Assembly (NCBI GenBank): GCA_035222895.1
Contig: JAVYIG010000599.1
Location: 1 to 64,000 of the forward strand
Direction: 5' to 3'
DNA: 64,000 nucleotides
From: Strongylocentrotus droebachiensis
Lineage: Eukaryota > Echinodermata > Echinoidea > Camarodonta > Strongylocentrotidae
In this document: positions 13,201 to 25,028 of the stretch, piece after piece
Layout of the letters: each line of letters starts with the position of its first letter
Numbering within the stretch: position 1 is the stretch's first letter
Notes under the pieces: model-generated
What the model was told of the DNA's origin: nothing
Seen by the model: the letters and a program-made list of their open reading frames with translations, nothing else
Databases searched by the model: none
Made by a program: the position numbers and the translations under genes

Positions 13201-16092
13201 TTACGCATGTATACATGTAGTTGAGAATCTAAGATCTTCCAAAAAAAGGACTGCGTTTGCACGTACTGTAAATGAAAATTGTTTTGATTTGTGTTTTGAA
13301 AATCAACCTAAGCCAATATCAGCTCAGTAGCCATGTGTAAAACCCTTTGAAAAGTTCGAACATTACATGTTACATAATCCAAACATGATTTGTTGAATTG
13401 AATTTGAATTTATTAACAACAGCACCTCACAATAATGACAGTACATTATGAACAATCATACAATGCAAAAAATAATACTGATACATGTATATACAGTGCG
13501 TCCCAGAAAAAACGAAACCGAGAAGTATCGATGTATTATCATAACTTAATCACAACCATAATTAATGAATGATACATATTTGGAAAGCTTAGAGTCTCCT
13601 CTTTCAGTTGATGCTACTCAGATAATGCATATTTCACGCATGAGTGATTAAAAGCAATTTGAAGGAAGGAAACCAAAAAGACATTTGGCGGGCGGTATCT
13701 GAATTTCGAAGAAAAATTCACATTTCTAGAAAGTTGAGTTTCTGCCCTTTCATATGACACCTCAATCAGGAAAAATGAGCGAGTAATAACAAAGTTCTGT
13801 TTGTTTAAAGTAGCCCTTACATTTTCATAATTTTAACAAACGAATTCGTTTTCACTGGGTGCCTGCCGTAGCAAAAAGCAGATTTGACAAAAGACTTAAC
13901 TCCGTTTGGTTGACAATCAGCCATGCATGAAGACTCTCGTCTACGGCTGATTGTCAACGAAACGGAGTTAAGTCTTTTGTCAAATCTTCTTTTTGCTACG
14001 GCAGGCACCCAGTGAAAAAGAATTCGTTTGTTTAAATTATGAAAATGTAAGGGCTACTTTAAACAAACAGAACTTTGTTATTCCTCGCTCATTTTTCCTG
14101 ATTGAGGTGTCATACGAAAGGGCAGAAACTCAACTTTCTAGAAATGTGAATTTGACTTCGAAATTCAGATACCGCCCGCCAAATGTCTTTTTGGTTTCCT
14201 TCCTTCAAATTGCTTTAAATCACTTATGCGTGAAATAATTATAGTTGTGATTAAGTTATGATAGAACATCGATACTTCTCGGTTTCGTTTTTTCTGGGAC
14301 GCACTGTATATAACATAATAGTAATGTCGATTGAACAGTAATGGTTTAAAAACGATATTTAGACATACATCTGCATACTATTACGTAAATATGTGTATTA
14401 CTAGATTTAGGTGAAGTTGTTAATGGGAACTAGAAGTTAGCACAAGTGCTAGTCGAGCCTAGTTCCATTCTTTGGCAAGATTTTGTTCTGTTAATTTGTT
14501 TATACATATGAATGTAAAACTTGTTTGTTTTGTATTTACATATATACAACAAAATAATACAGTATCATGTAACTTTTGTACACTAAAATGAAAAAAGAAA
14601 AAGAAAAAAGTTGAAGTGTTAAAGCATTATAATGAAAGAAGACAAATCTTTGAACAAATAAAATCATCAATGTGTTCATAAAAATGAAAAGGATGTATTA
14701 ATGAAAATAATATCATACAGATGTGCGTACATGCACGAATCCTTTAAAAGTTTAAGGCAGCTACATGTATAATCGTTAACAAGCAAGTGTATACATATAT
14801 AAAAGGAAGACAAGTAAAATAAAAGGAAAAACAAAGGGGGTGGGATTGAGCCCATGTCAATTACATAGAAGGTAGTTAAATGCAAATACAATATTTGAAG
14901 TCTTCCCTTTGTAGATTTTTCGACACGGCCGTCGCGGTCGTGTTCAATATGCAGTCACGAAGAGACAATGCTTTAATTATACCCCGCCCCTCCCCCCTCA
15001 CCTTATAAGTTGTTTGACCCACATCTAAAACATTTATTATAATATTATTGTATAATGGCATTGACTAAATAATTTATATAACTATTTATCCACATCTTCG
15101 ATACATTTTAAAATGTTATATAATATTACTGTGTGATGTTACCACTGTTATATTGTTGTATTGCTTTTGAATGTAACGATGTTTGTAACATAATTTAAAT
15201 ATCTGATTACTTTGTAAAAATAGATAATATCAGCCTTGAGCTGCATGTCATGTTTTTTCGTATTTTTTCTTTCTAAAAAAAATACAAATGCAATCAATGA
15301 ACACCTTTACTGAGTAGATGATTAAACAAAGAGAGTGAGCAAGTTATTATATATTTGCTTTCATGTTCACAGTCATAGGTATATGATAGTCCATTAATAT
15401 TGCTTTCAATTTCATTTTCTTTTGTAATTAAAAGGTGAACGAGATAAAATTTCGAAATTGCTAAGAGACCACCTCGCCTTTGATATAATTTGGAGGGTTT
15501 TTCGACAATTATCATTTCGGAATATGATTTGGAGATACACCGAAAAAAAAATCAACTCATGAATTTGTGTATACATGTGATTTCCAATTTATTTATCAGC
15601 TATTTTTGTCGCTGGGTTGACGATGAATGGTTGCCATACGATATAATTTAGAAATGTGCTACTAAATTTTGAAAATTTAGTCTGTCAGCAACAAAATATG
15701 CTTTACCATAATATGCAGGTCTACAAGTTAATGCTCGTTTCAATTTATAAACGTGAATCTTTTATAAAGTCAAATACGACGCCCCACGAAACACTCGTTT
15801 ATCTATTTTTTTAAAAAGACACATTCGTTCATTTCATAGTTTTGTCTCTCCCGCTTTTTAGATGTTGGCAGCGCTGAATAAGTCCAAATATTTCATCTGA
15901 TGTTGCGCCAGCTAGCGTCAAAGGTTCTACAACATATTTTTTTTCAAGGTAGAAAGTTCGTTAGCGTGGACAAATTTTGAAGAAGAAGAAGAAGAAGAAG
16001 AAGAAGAAGAAGAAGAAGAAGAAGAAGAAGAAGAAGAAGAAGAAGAAGAAGAAGAAGAAGAAGAAGAAGAAGAAGAAGAAGAAGAAGAAGAA

Positions 16093-16154
<62 letters not shown>

Positions 16155-19100
16155 AGAAGAAGAAGAAGAAGAAGAAGAAGAAGAAGAAGAAGAGATAATG
16201 GTTCTTTTAAGAGTGTTTAAGGCTTTACCGATCTTTCCAAAGACAAAACTTAGAAAAGTAACTATACAATTAAACGTACACGTCATACGAACCATAACTT
16301 AACAATTCACTCAGTGCGTATTGTTTGAAGGGTCTTAAGAATTGATTTCTTCCCATTTTATATTACCCTTCTTCTTCGTCATTATTTATTCTTCTCCAAC
16401 AAAAAAAGTCATTGGGAACATGCTGGTCAACCACCACCAGGGGGGTGGGGTAGTGAGCATTACATTTTTTGTTTGGCCCTCGAAAAATTGGAAAATCGCC
16501 AGGGGGGGGGGGGCATCTCCAACAAAAAAAAAGGTTAAATTAAGGTGTTTTTTCCCCAGGCCCCCCTGGAAAGATCCTAAGTTGAACTTATCTCTAAGTT
16601 GGACTTAAAAATTATGGAGAGCCATTTGTAGCATTGAAATAAAATATATTCAAAAGCAAAAATTCAAGTATTTTAGACTTTTCATAAATTCCACATCAAG
16701 AACATGAAATCTCCAATGATAATAGAAAATATGAATGATTTGACTTAACATTTTATACCTTTTAAAATAACTTTTACAAGATATTTTCATTGATGCTAAT
16801 GGCTTTCCATAATTTTTAAGTCCAACTTAGAGATAAGTTCAACTTAGGATCTTTGTTCAGTAAACGCCCCTATCCTTTGGAATAAATTACCAGCGCATAT
16901 TCATAATACTCATTCTCTTGACCAGTTTAATTCCTTACTGAAAACGCACCTTTTTAATTCATAAATACTATTATGCAGTTGAGAGTCGGTCAAAAGAGGT
17001 GTACACCATCTTATTCTTTGTTTGTTTGATATTTTGTTTGATCTTATGTTTGACCTTATGTTTGATCACATTTTTATTTTTGTTATTATATATGCACGAT
17101 TTATTGAATAAAGAACATATTTATATTTTGTGTGTTTCTACAAATTTTAGTTGGTAATTTTTTAAGTCAGACAATGGTGCGCTTAGAAACACCTGTATTA
17201 AGCGCCTAATAAGTGTTATGTATTATTATTATTATTATTATTAAACACCCCCCTGGATCCACGCCACTGATGAAGTTTAAAATAATGTTTCCCTGTCTCC
17301 TCCCGAGTTCATGAGAGTATGGATCTGTAGATTTAAAGTTTATACTTCGACTTACAACTGCGCCAGGAGTGTCATTTTTAAAAGTGCATTATAAATTATG
17401 TACTATTATTATTATTATTATATTGAGTGATCGATCTAAGCGAAAAAGAACGGGAACACCTGTTATATTTGTGTAGGCTACCATGACGGTGTTCCCATCC
17501 AGGCGACGATCAATGTTGGAACTCGAAAGAGCTTTAATAGCGCGCGGATCCCTATTCCCTATACTATTATTGAAATACCATGGTTTGTGTATTGCGAGCC
17601 TGAGTCTAGCTCCAACGTTAGTTTTGACAACATTACATTGACCTGGAATATTTCTTCAGCTAATTTGGGATTTCTATAATAATAGCGAACATGTCGGAGA
17701 CGGTAAGCGGGTGTTTTATTTATACTTTTTTATGTTTCGAGTTTTGGGTTCAACAGTAACTATCTAAAATTCGCCCGGGGATCGGAGTTCCAATAATTTT
17801 GCAGAGACAGATTTCCAAAATTGATCAGTGCGTTTCCTAGACTAAAGTAGCGGTGGCCGCGCCGAATGCATGATGAGCGAATTTAGAGAGTTTGTTTATG
17901 ATAGAAACTTAGAAAGGGGTGTTATAAACGGTACTCTTATTATGATTTATTTCATTTTAGACTTTAGTCAATGAGAGGTGGAAAAGATCCTATATAGGAT
18001 CTGGGCCCCATCTTATTCTTATAAAGAGTTCCGATTGATTTGGAATTTGGATCAATCGTAAGTTTTCCAATAAATCGTAAGTTTGCAGTCTCCTATATGT
18101 GCGTTGCATTGCGATTTATATCAACTCTTTATAAGAATTAAGACGGAGGGCCCTGTAGGCCTAGGCCTACATAGTGTTGATCGTCTGAAAAAAAATTGGG
18201 GGGGGGGGGGAGCAGGGCCGTAGGGGAGTGGGGGATAAATTGCCAACAATTCCAAATCATCTATTTCCAGTTGTTTTTTCAACATGCCTGCCTCACTCAT
18301 ACTAGTTTTGACATGATAATTAGTATTCGTTTAGCATTTCTTTTTATCATCATCATTGTTATTACATGTATTGTTATTGTTTTTAAATTTTTTTTTTTAC
18401 TATTACTATTATTATCATTATTATCAGTATTACTATTATTATTATTATTATTTTCATCATTATTATCATCATTTGATTTTTTTAATGTTGTTGTAACTTG
18501 TTACTATTATTATTTTTACTGTAATTGATATAATCTTTGTCATCATCATCATCACCTTCACCTTTATCATTCTCATTTGTCGGTTTTTATCAAAATCTGT
18601 ATTATCATTAGGCATATATGTTCATTGTTGTTTTCCATAATCCCATACATGTAATTTATCATTACATGATCATACAGACTCGGAGCCAGAAGGGCGTTAA
18701 TTTGGTGTTAAAGTACATGTAATATAATATGAGATCATGAGTTAACACCCTTCTGAAATGAGATAGATGAGATGTGTTTTGGAGCCATGATTATAATGCC
18801 CTATCAAATTCATTAATCATAATACTATCTAACATAATTTTTTTTTTTTGTATTCATTACAGATATATTGAACACAAAAATACTTTCTTTAAATGTGGTT
18901 CACTTTTCGTCCTCCATAGACCACTTTGGTGCATGCAAATATTTGAATTTTGTTTGGGTCGGTTTTTGTCCCCAAATAGAAATTAACATCAGTAGGCTAT
19001 TGTAATGTAATCAAATTTGTACATGTTTTTAAGTGTCTCGTTACAAATCATTGTAGGCCTGTTCGCAGTCAAAATGTACAATGTGTTATATTTTATTTCT

Positions 19101-22100
19101 CAAGAATTTTAAGGAACCTGCATTGATATCAATTTACTTACTGGTACACTTTTCAAACTTTTTTTTGTTTTGTTTTTGTTTGGGGGGGGGGTGTGGTTCA
19201 GCATAAAATTACTTTCACTTTTATCGCTTTCCGGTCTCATGATCATATTGTGTAAAGGCTGAGAGTTGTTCTGTCATCTTAACGACAACTTAATGACAGG
19301 CAATAATTTATGTACATCATGAGATCCGGTTGCGTGCCATGAAAATACACCCACAAATTAAAAAAATCTTTAAGAAAATATTTTATAATAAATTTGGACT
19401 AATTACTCTTGAAGTTGTCCTATGACCATTTTATCATGGTATAGAAAGAGAAAATGGAAGAAGTTGAGTGACATGATGTCACTGACAGTGAAATCTAATC
19501 AAAGAAGTATCTTGCTCCAGATAGCAAACTGCTTCAAATACTTATGATATTTCCTTAATAAATACAGGTTTTATTGGGTGAAATATATTTCATTGTTTTT
19601 GAAGTTTTTGTAATGTTTTTTCATTTACATGTACATGTAGTTGTTCTTATTCTTATTATTCTTATTATTAATATTCTCATTATTATTTTATGAGAAGAAA
19701 TTTCTCCAACCTGACAGATATTTCTGTCTACAAGCAACACTTACACCATCGTTTATTCATTTATCAATATAATCAAAACTTGATGTTTTCAGGATCCGGT
19801 ACTCTCTGACCCGGAAAAGCACAAGCTAGGATATGGCAGCGTGACGAACGGTCACTCAAGTCACACAAAGGTCCATCCTTCCTTTGCAAGGAGTACCTCC
19901 ATTGATGGATCAGTAGTGTCCTTTCATGCCATCACCTACACCGTCAAGACCAAAGAGAATCGCAAGAAAGTGACAAAGACTATCCTCACAGACGTCAAGT
20001 AAGTGATATTCATCTGTTTTTTAGTTTCTCAAATGGGATGGGGTTAGGGAAGGGGGGACCTTGAGGGACAGATGACTTTACCCTCTATCGATCAGGTCAA
20101 GAGCTAAGAGTGGCCTTTCATTGCATCACCTAGACAGTCCAGACAAAAGAGAATCGCAAAGAGAGTAAATGACTATCCTCAGAGATATCATAATTAAGAT
20201 ATGAGAATCTGATTATCAGTTGCTAAGGAGACTGGGTGTTTTGGGGTAGAGAAGACTTGATTGATTAGAATTTGGATGATGAAATAAACCTCTAAGGATG
20301 GATCAGTGATGCCCTTTCATGACATGACATAACACGATCAGGACCATTGAGTAGGCGGTCGCTATAGACAGGTTTGACTGATGTAGGAATTCAGTTAGTG
20401 TGGGAAATTACTTCAGAGCAATATTTGGTTGCTGCTGGAGGAAGTGTTGTACGATCGATTGTAATTGTTACATAGAAAACTACTTCATAGAATTTATTGA
20501 ACTTCTCACCCATCAATCAATGATTTGAGCTATTCTATGACATAAAAAATTACTAATTCAAATAATCCAGTGTTATGAAACTTCCAAGTTGTAAGTTTCT
20601 TGCTTCTGATTCTGTGGAGTTTAGTGCGCTTCCTAAAAACTATGAGGTTCAGTAAGTTCAGTCCTTGCATGGTTATGAAAGGATTATCAAATGCTGGACT
20701 TTGTATTGGTATATAAATGTACACATGATCAATTTTCAAGAGGGAAAGTTACCAAACATCAAGGACTTTGCCACTATTACCAATTTTATGACCAATTGAA
20801 ATATCTTCCCTTAGATTAGATTTGTGTCTATAATTTTGTTTGTCATGACAAACATGGCAATTAACCAAACAAAGGTTTCAATAATGATCTATGCAAATAT
20901 TCTATGAATCATGCTATTGCCTGAAAGTGACAAAGACTATCCTGCCTTGTATCAAGTGAGACTAACGTGATGAAATAATCTGATGTTCTGCTCCCAAGAT
21001 GGATGGCAGGATTTGAATGATAAATAGATGAATTATCGTCTGTCCATGGGTCCATAGTGTCCTTTCATTATACTACGTACTTGGTCAATCTCAATGAGAA
21101 TCAAAAGACAGTCGCTAAGACTATCCTGACAGATGGTAAGATTGGATTGGTTGGGGTGGTGGGGTAGGGTAGAGGTAGTTGATTAGTTGATGGGTGGAAT
21201 AATCCTCAATCGATGGTTCAGTAGTGTCCTTTGGGGATATCAAGTAGACGGTCACAATCGATGGTTCAGTAGTGTCCTTTGGTGATATGAAGAAGACGGT
21301 CACAATCGATGGTTCAGTAGTGTCCTTGGTGATATTAAGAAGACGGTCACAATCGATGGTTCAGTAGTGTCCTTTGGTGATATGAAGTAGACAGTCACAA
21401 TCGATGGTTCAGTAGCTTTGGTGACATCAAGAAGACGGTTACAATCGATGGTTCAGTAGTGTCCTTTGGTGATATCAAGAAGACAGTCACAATCGATGGT
21501 TCAGTAGTGTCCTTTGGTGATATCAAGTAGGAAGACAAGACCAAGGAGAATCGTATGAGATTTGCCAAAACCATCCCTCCTGGGGGGTGTTTCACAAAGA
21601 TTCTAAGTCAAACTTAAATCTAAGTTGGAGAATGGACGGTCTATTCTCTTTAGAGGACCTATAGATAATAATATGCTATCCATAATACATTTTGAGTAGT
21701 GTCCCAAAAGTGAAGGCACTTGGGAGAAAAACAGAAATCAATTGTATGTTTGTATGCAATAAACAGGAGAGTTATTTAAGCAACTACATCACAATGTACT
21801 GACCAATCTGCCAATTTGAGATTCACATAGAATTGATAGTGGTATATGATGTCATTTTTCAAACATTCATAACTTTCTTATTTGATACTGCTCTGATTCA
21901 TATAAAACCGTTGCCTTTCTATTTATCTTATTTTTCTGCTTGCATTCAAATGATGTTAAAAATTACACGGGCTAGGTTGCCCTTTAAGCATACTGTACAG
22001 TACCTAGTCTTCAGGCTCAGACCCTATTTGACACTTACTCTGTGAGCCTAGCCTAAACTCCAATCAGTCTGTGGCTGAAATAAGACTATTTTCTCGCTCC

Positions 22101-24996
22101 AGTTAACCCTTTCTTAAGTGATATGACCCAATGCCCTTATGGCTCTCACCAGATGATAATTTAATTAAATATAAGTTAGAAATTTCAGAATTATTTTAGG
22201 TATAGTGACTGAAAAATCAAACTACATAATTCACAGTGAATGGTGCTGATTATAACCACATTCAAGGTAAACATGTACATTAATCATTTTTTAACAGGAT
22301 ATAAGTTGTACTTAATAAAAGAATATTTGATAGGCCTGTGGCGAAATTGTTTGAAATTCAGGAAATTAACTCAATTGCTATGGCTTTTTTTTTTTTTTTT
22401 TTTTTTTTTTTGGGGGGGGGGGGGGGGTCAAGAGTATTGGGTTCGAACTGCAATTGGGTTTTAGGTTAGGTTTAGGATACAGGTGAGTTATAGTACAGTC
22501 AAACCTGCTTTATAGTGACCACCTGTCTACAAAGACCCCTTGAAAATGGTTTCTCATTGAAACATGTACTAAAGCCGGAACCTGTCCACAAAGACCACCT
22601 GTCTACAAAGACCACTTTTTGTGCTTCCCTCAGGCGGTCGCTATAGACAGGTTTGACTGATGTAGGAATTCAGTTAGTGTGGGAAATTACTTCAGAGCAA
22701 TATTTGGTTGCTGCTGGAGGAAGTGTTGTACGATCGATTGTAATTGTTACATAGAAAACTACTTCATAGAATTTATTGAACTTCTCACCCATCAATCAAT
22801 GATTTGAGCTATTCTATGACATAAAAAATTACTAATTCAAATAATCCAGTGTTATGAAACTTCCAAGTTGTAAGTTTCTTTCTTATGATTCTGTGGAGTT
22901 TAGTGCGCTTCCTAAAAACTATGAGGTTCAGTAAGTTCAGTCCTTGCATGGTTATGAAAGGATTATCAAATGCTGGACTTTGTATTGGTATATAAATGTA
23001 CACATGATCAATTCTCAAGAGGGAAAGTTACCAAACATCAAGGACTTTGCCACTATTACCAATTTTATGACCAATTGAAATATCTTCCCTTAGATTAGAT
23101 TTGTGTCTATAATTTTGTTTGTCATGACAAACATGGCAATTAACCAAACAAAGGTTTCAATAATGATCTATGCAAATATTCTATGAATCATGCTATCCCT
23201 ATCTGGTCTTTGATGTTGTGGTCCAGTGGACTGTGAACTACAAGGTTCAGTGTTTCCATCCCTTCTCGCACTAATGTCCTTTGGCAAGATGTTGATCTAC
23301 ATCTGGGTAACAATTGTAGAGACCCCCAGGATTGTCAAGTTTGACAGACATGAGCGCTATATATGAATCCACTATTATTGTTATTATTATTTTCATTATT
23401 ATTATTATTTTCATTATTATTTTTATTATTTAAAAAAAAAACATCATTTTGTAATGATTATTTTGATTGTCATTATTGTGATTATCATTATTAATTATTA
23501 TTATGATTGAATATAATAACACTAATAATTCTTGGACTACCTCATTGCATACTTTTTATATTAGAGTAACGAACCAAAATTGAATGGAAATTAATAGAAA
23601 TTGATATATATAAATTAGGCTACCCTCTGTAAACAATCGTAAGCACAGTGTTATATTTTTAAGGTAGAAAGCTTTATCTGAGGAAAGAAAGTCACTGTAT
23701 CCCAAGAATTAATCTTAATAAACTTGACCTACATGTATATACCGGTACCATACTTTTCAAATGTAAAGTAAAGGAAACCTATTATTTTCTCTCCATCTCA
23801 GTGGATTATTCAAGCCTGGGATGAACGCCATTCTTGGACCTACAGGCAGTGGCAAAACATCGTAAGTTACAAGAATCTCAACTCTCTTAATTGTAATTAT
23901 AAATTGTCTGTTTGTCGTATTTGCTAAATTTCACTCATTTTGGGGTCCAAAATGAACCTTCATAGCAATTTTAGGTCCTAAAAGAGCACTAGAAGTGTCA
24001 TAAATAAGAATAAGAGGAATAACCATGCACTTTGAAGGCATTTGCGGTCTGGAACAAGAACAAAACTATCCCTTTAAATAAGCTGCAAGTTCAGATTGAA
24101 TCCAATTGAAACTGTTGTCAAACAATTCAAAAGGGTCAAACAACTCAAAGGGTAATTCGTATTCGTTCCAGCTGGGAATATAGCATTTCTGGCAACTTTG
24201 TTACAAGAAACTTGTGATAAGGAGGCGCGATGGCTCAGTGGTAGAGCAGTTGTCTCATAACCGGGAGTAAAGGTTCAAAACCAAGTCGATGCACGAGTAC
24301 CCTTTAGTTGGACATTAATTCTCATTACCAGGTCCCTTAAAAGAGGACTTTCAGCTGTCGGTCCCCTGGTTGCTTACATGTACTTACAAGCATACGCATG
24401 CTTTCTTAACAGCCAGGTAAAACCAACCAATGTACCAACCAATAATTTAGCTGTGGGATTTCGTTCAATCATCACTTTTTTTCCTCTTTAGATTGTTGGA
24501 TGTGTTAGCAGCTCGGAAAGACCCAGACGGACTGTCGGGTCAAGTCCTCATAGATGGCGCCCCACAACCAAAGAACTTCAAATGCGTCTCCGGATATGTT
24601 GTCCAGGTAATTAATGATAAATGATGAATTTATTGTGTAGTGCATGTCACTTTACGATAATTGTCCCTTTGCATGTCCAGAAAGAGAAGGTTCAGATATT
24701 ATTATCCTAGTTTATTACCCTTGCTTTAGCTCTGACAACCGTCATCAAAGTACAGTCCATTTCAAGACATAAATTCTGTCAGGTACCTATTTAATACCTG
24801 GTTTGAGAGAAACAAGTACGTGGTTAAAATGCCTTGCTTGGACAATGCACTGAGCAGAGATTTGATCCCTCAGTCTTATGATGAGAGTAAAGTAGTGAAC
24901 AAACCATTATTCCACGATGATTTCCTAAGACAATCTGAACCCCTCCCCCAAAAAATAATAATGATAATAATAATAATAATAATGATGATAATAATG

Positions 24997-25028
<32 letters not shown>

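Larger units (their letters stand above)
7261..19792 (+). other. Intron 1 of gene A (12.5 kb)
   Basis: Holds an ATC-rich repeat, several inverted-repeat elements, an 813-bp palindrome, a 218-bp GAA repeat, a LINE tail and a possible alternative first exon at 17691. No other gene is supportable. Apart from those items it is AT-rich DNA in which I see nothing further. Confidence 0.6.
20078..21592 (+). pseudogene. Tandem decayed copies of gene A exon 2
   Basis: Four blocks after exon 2 resemble its 3' half. (b) 20078-20185 reads CCTTTCATTGCATCACCTAG and GAGAATCGCAAAG. (c) 20290-20345 plus 20920-20965 is split by a 0.57-kb insertion. (d) 21035-21135 is open: [12 protein letters not shown] and TVAKTILTD before GTAAGA. 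(e) 21200-21592 expands IDGSVVSF into a 48-bp minisatellite and ends ACCAAGGAGAATCG. Period is about 170-210 bp including flanking intron. Copies b, c and e carry stops or frame breaks. Confidence 0.75.

Noticed and set aside
15927-16295. Poly-Ser and poly-Lys open frames
   Set aside because: By-product of the GAA repeat.
17483-17641. 52-codon frame [10 protein letters not shown] as a real protein
   Set aside because: Short, no family match, and it stops before the possible first exon; at best an upstream frame.
24225-24300. tRNA gene
   Set aside because: A and B boxes are present but the arms do not pair into a cloverleaf; better explained as a SINE head. The same holds for 62584-62660 and 53640-53725.
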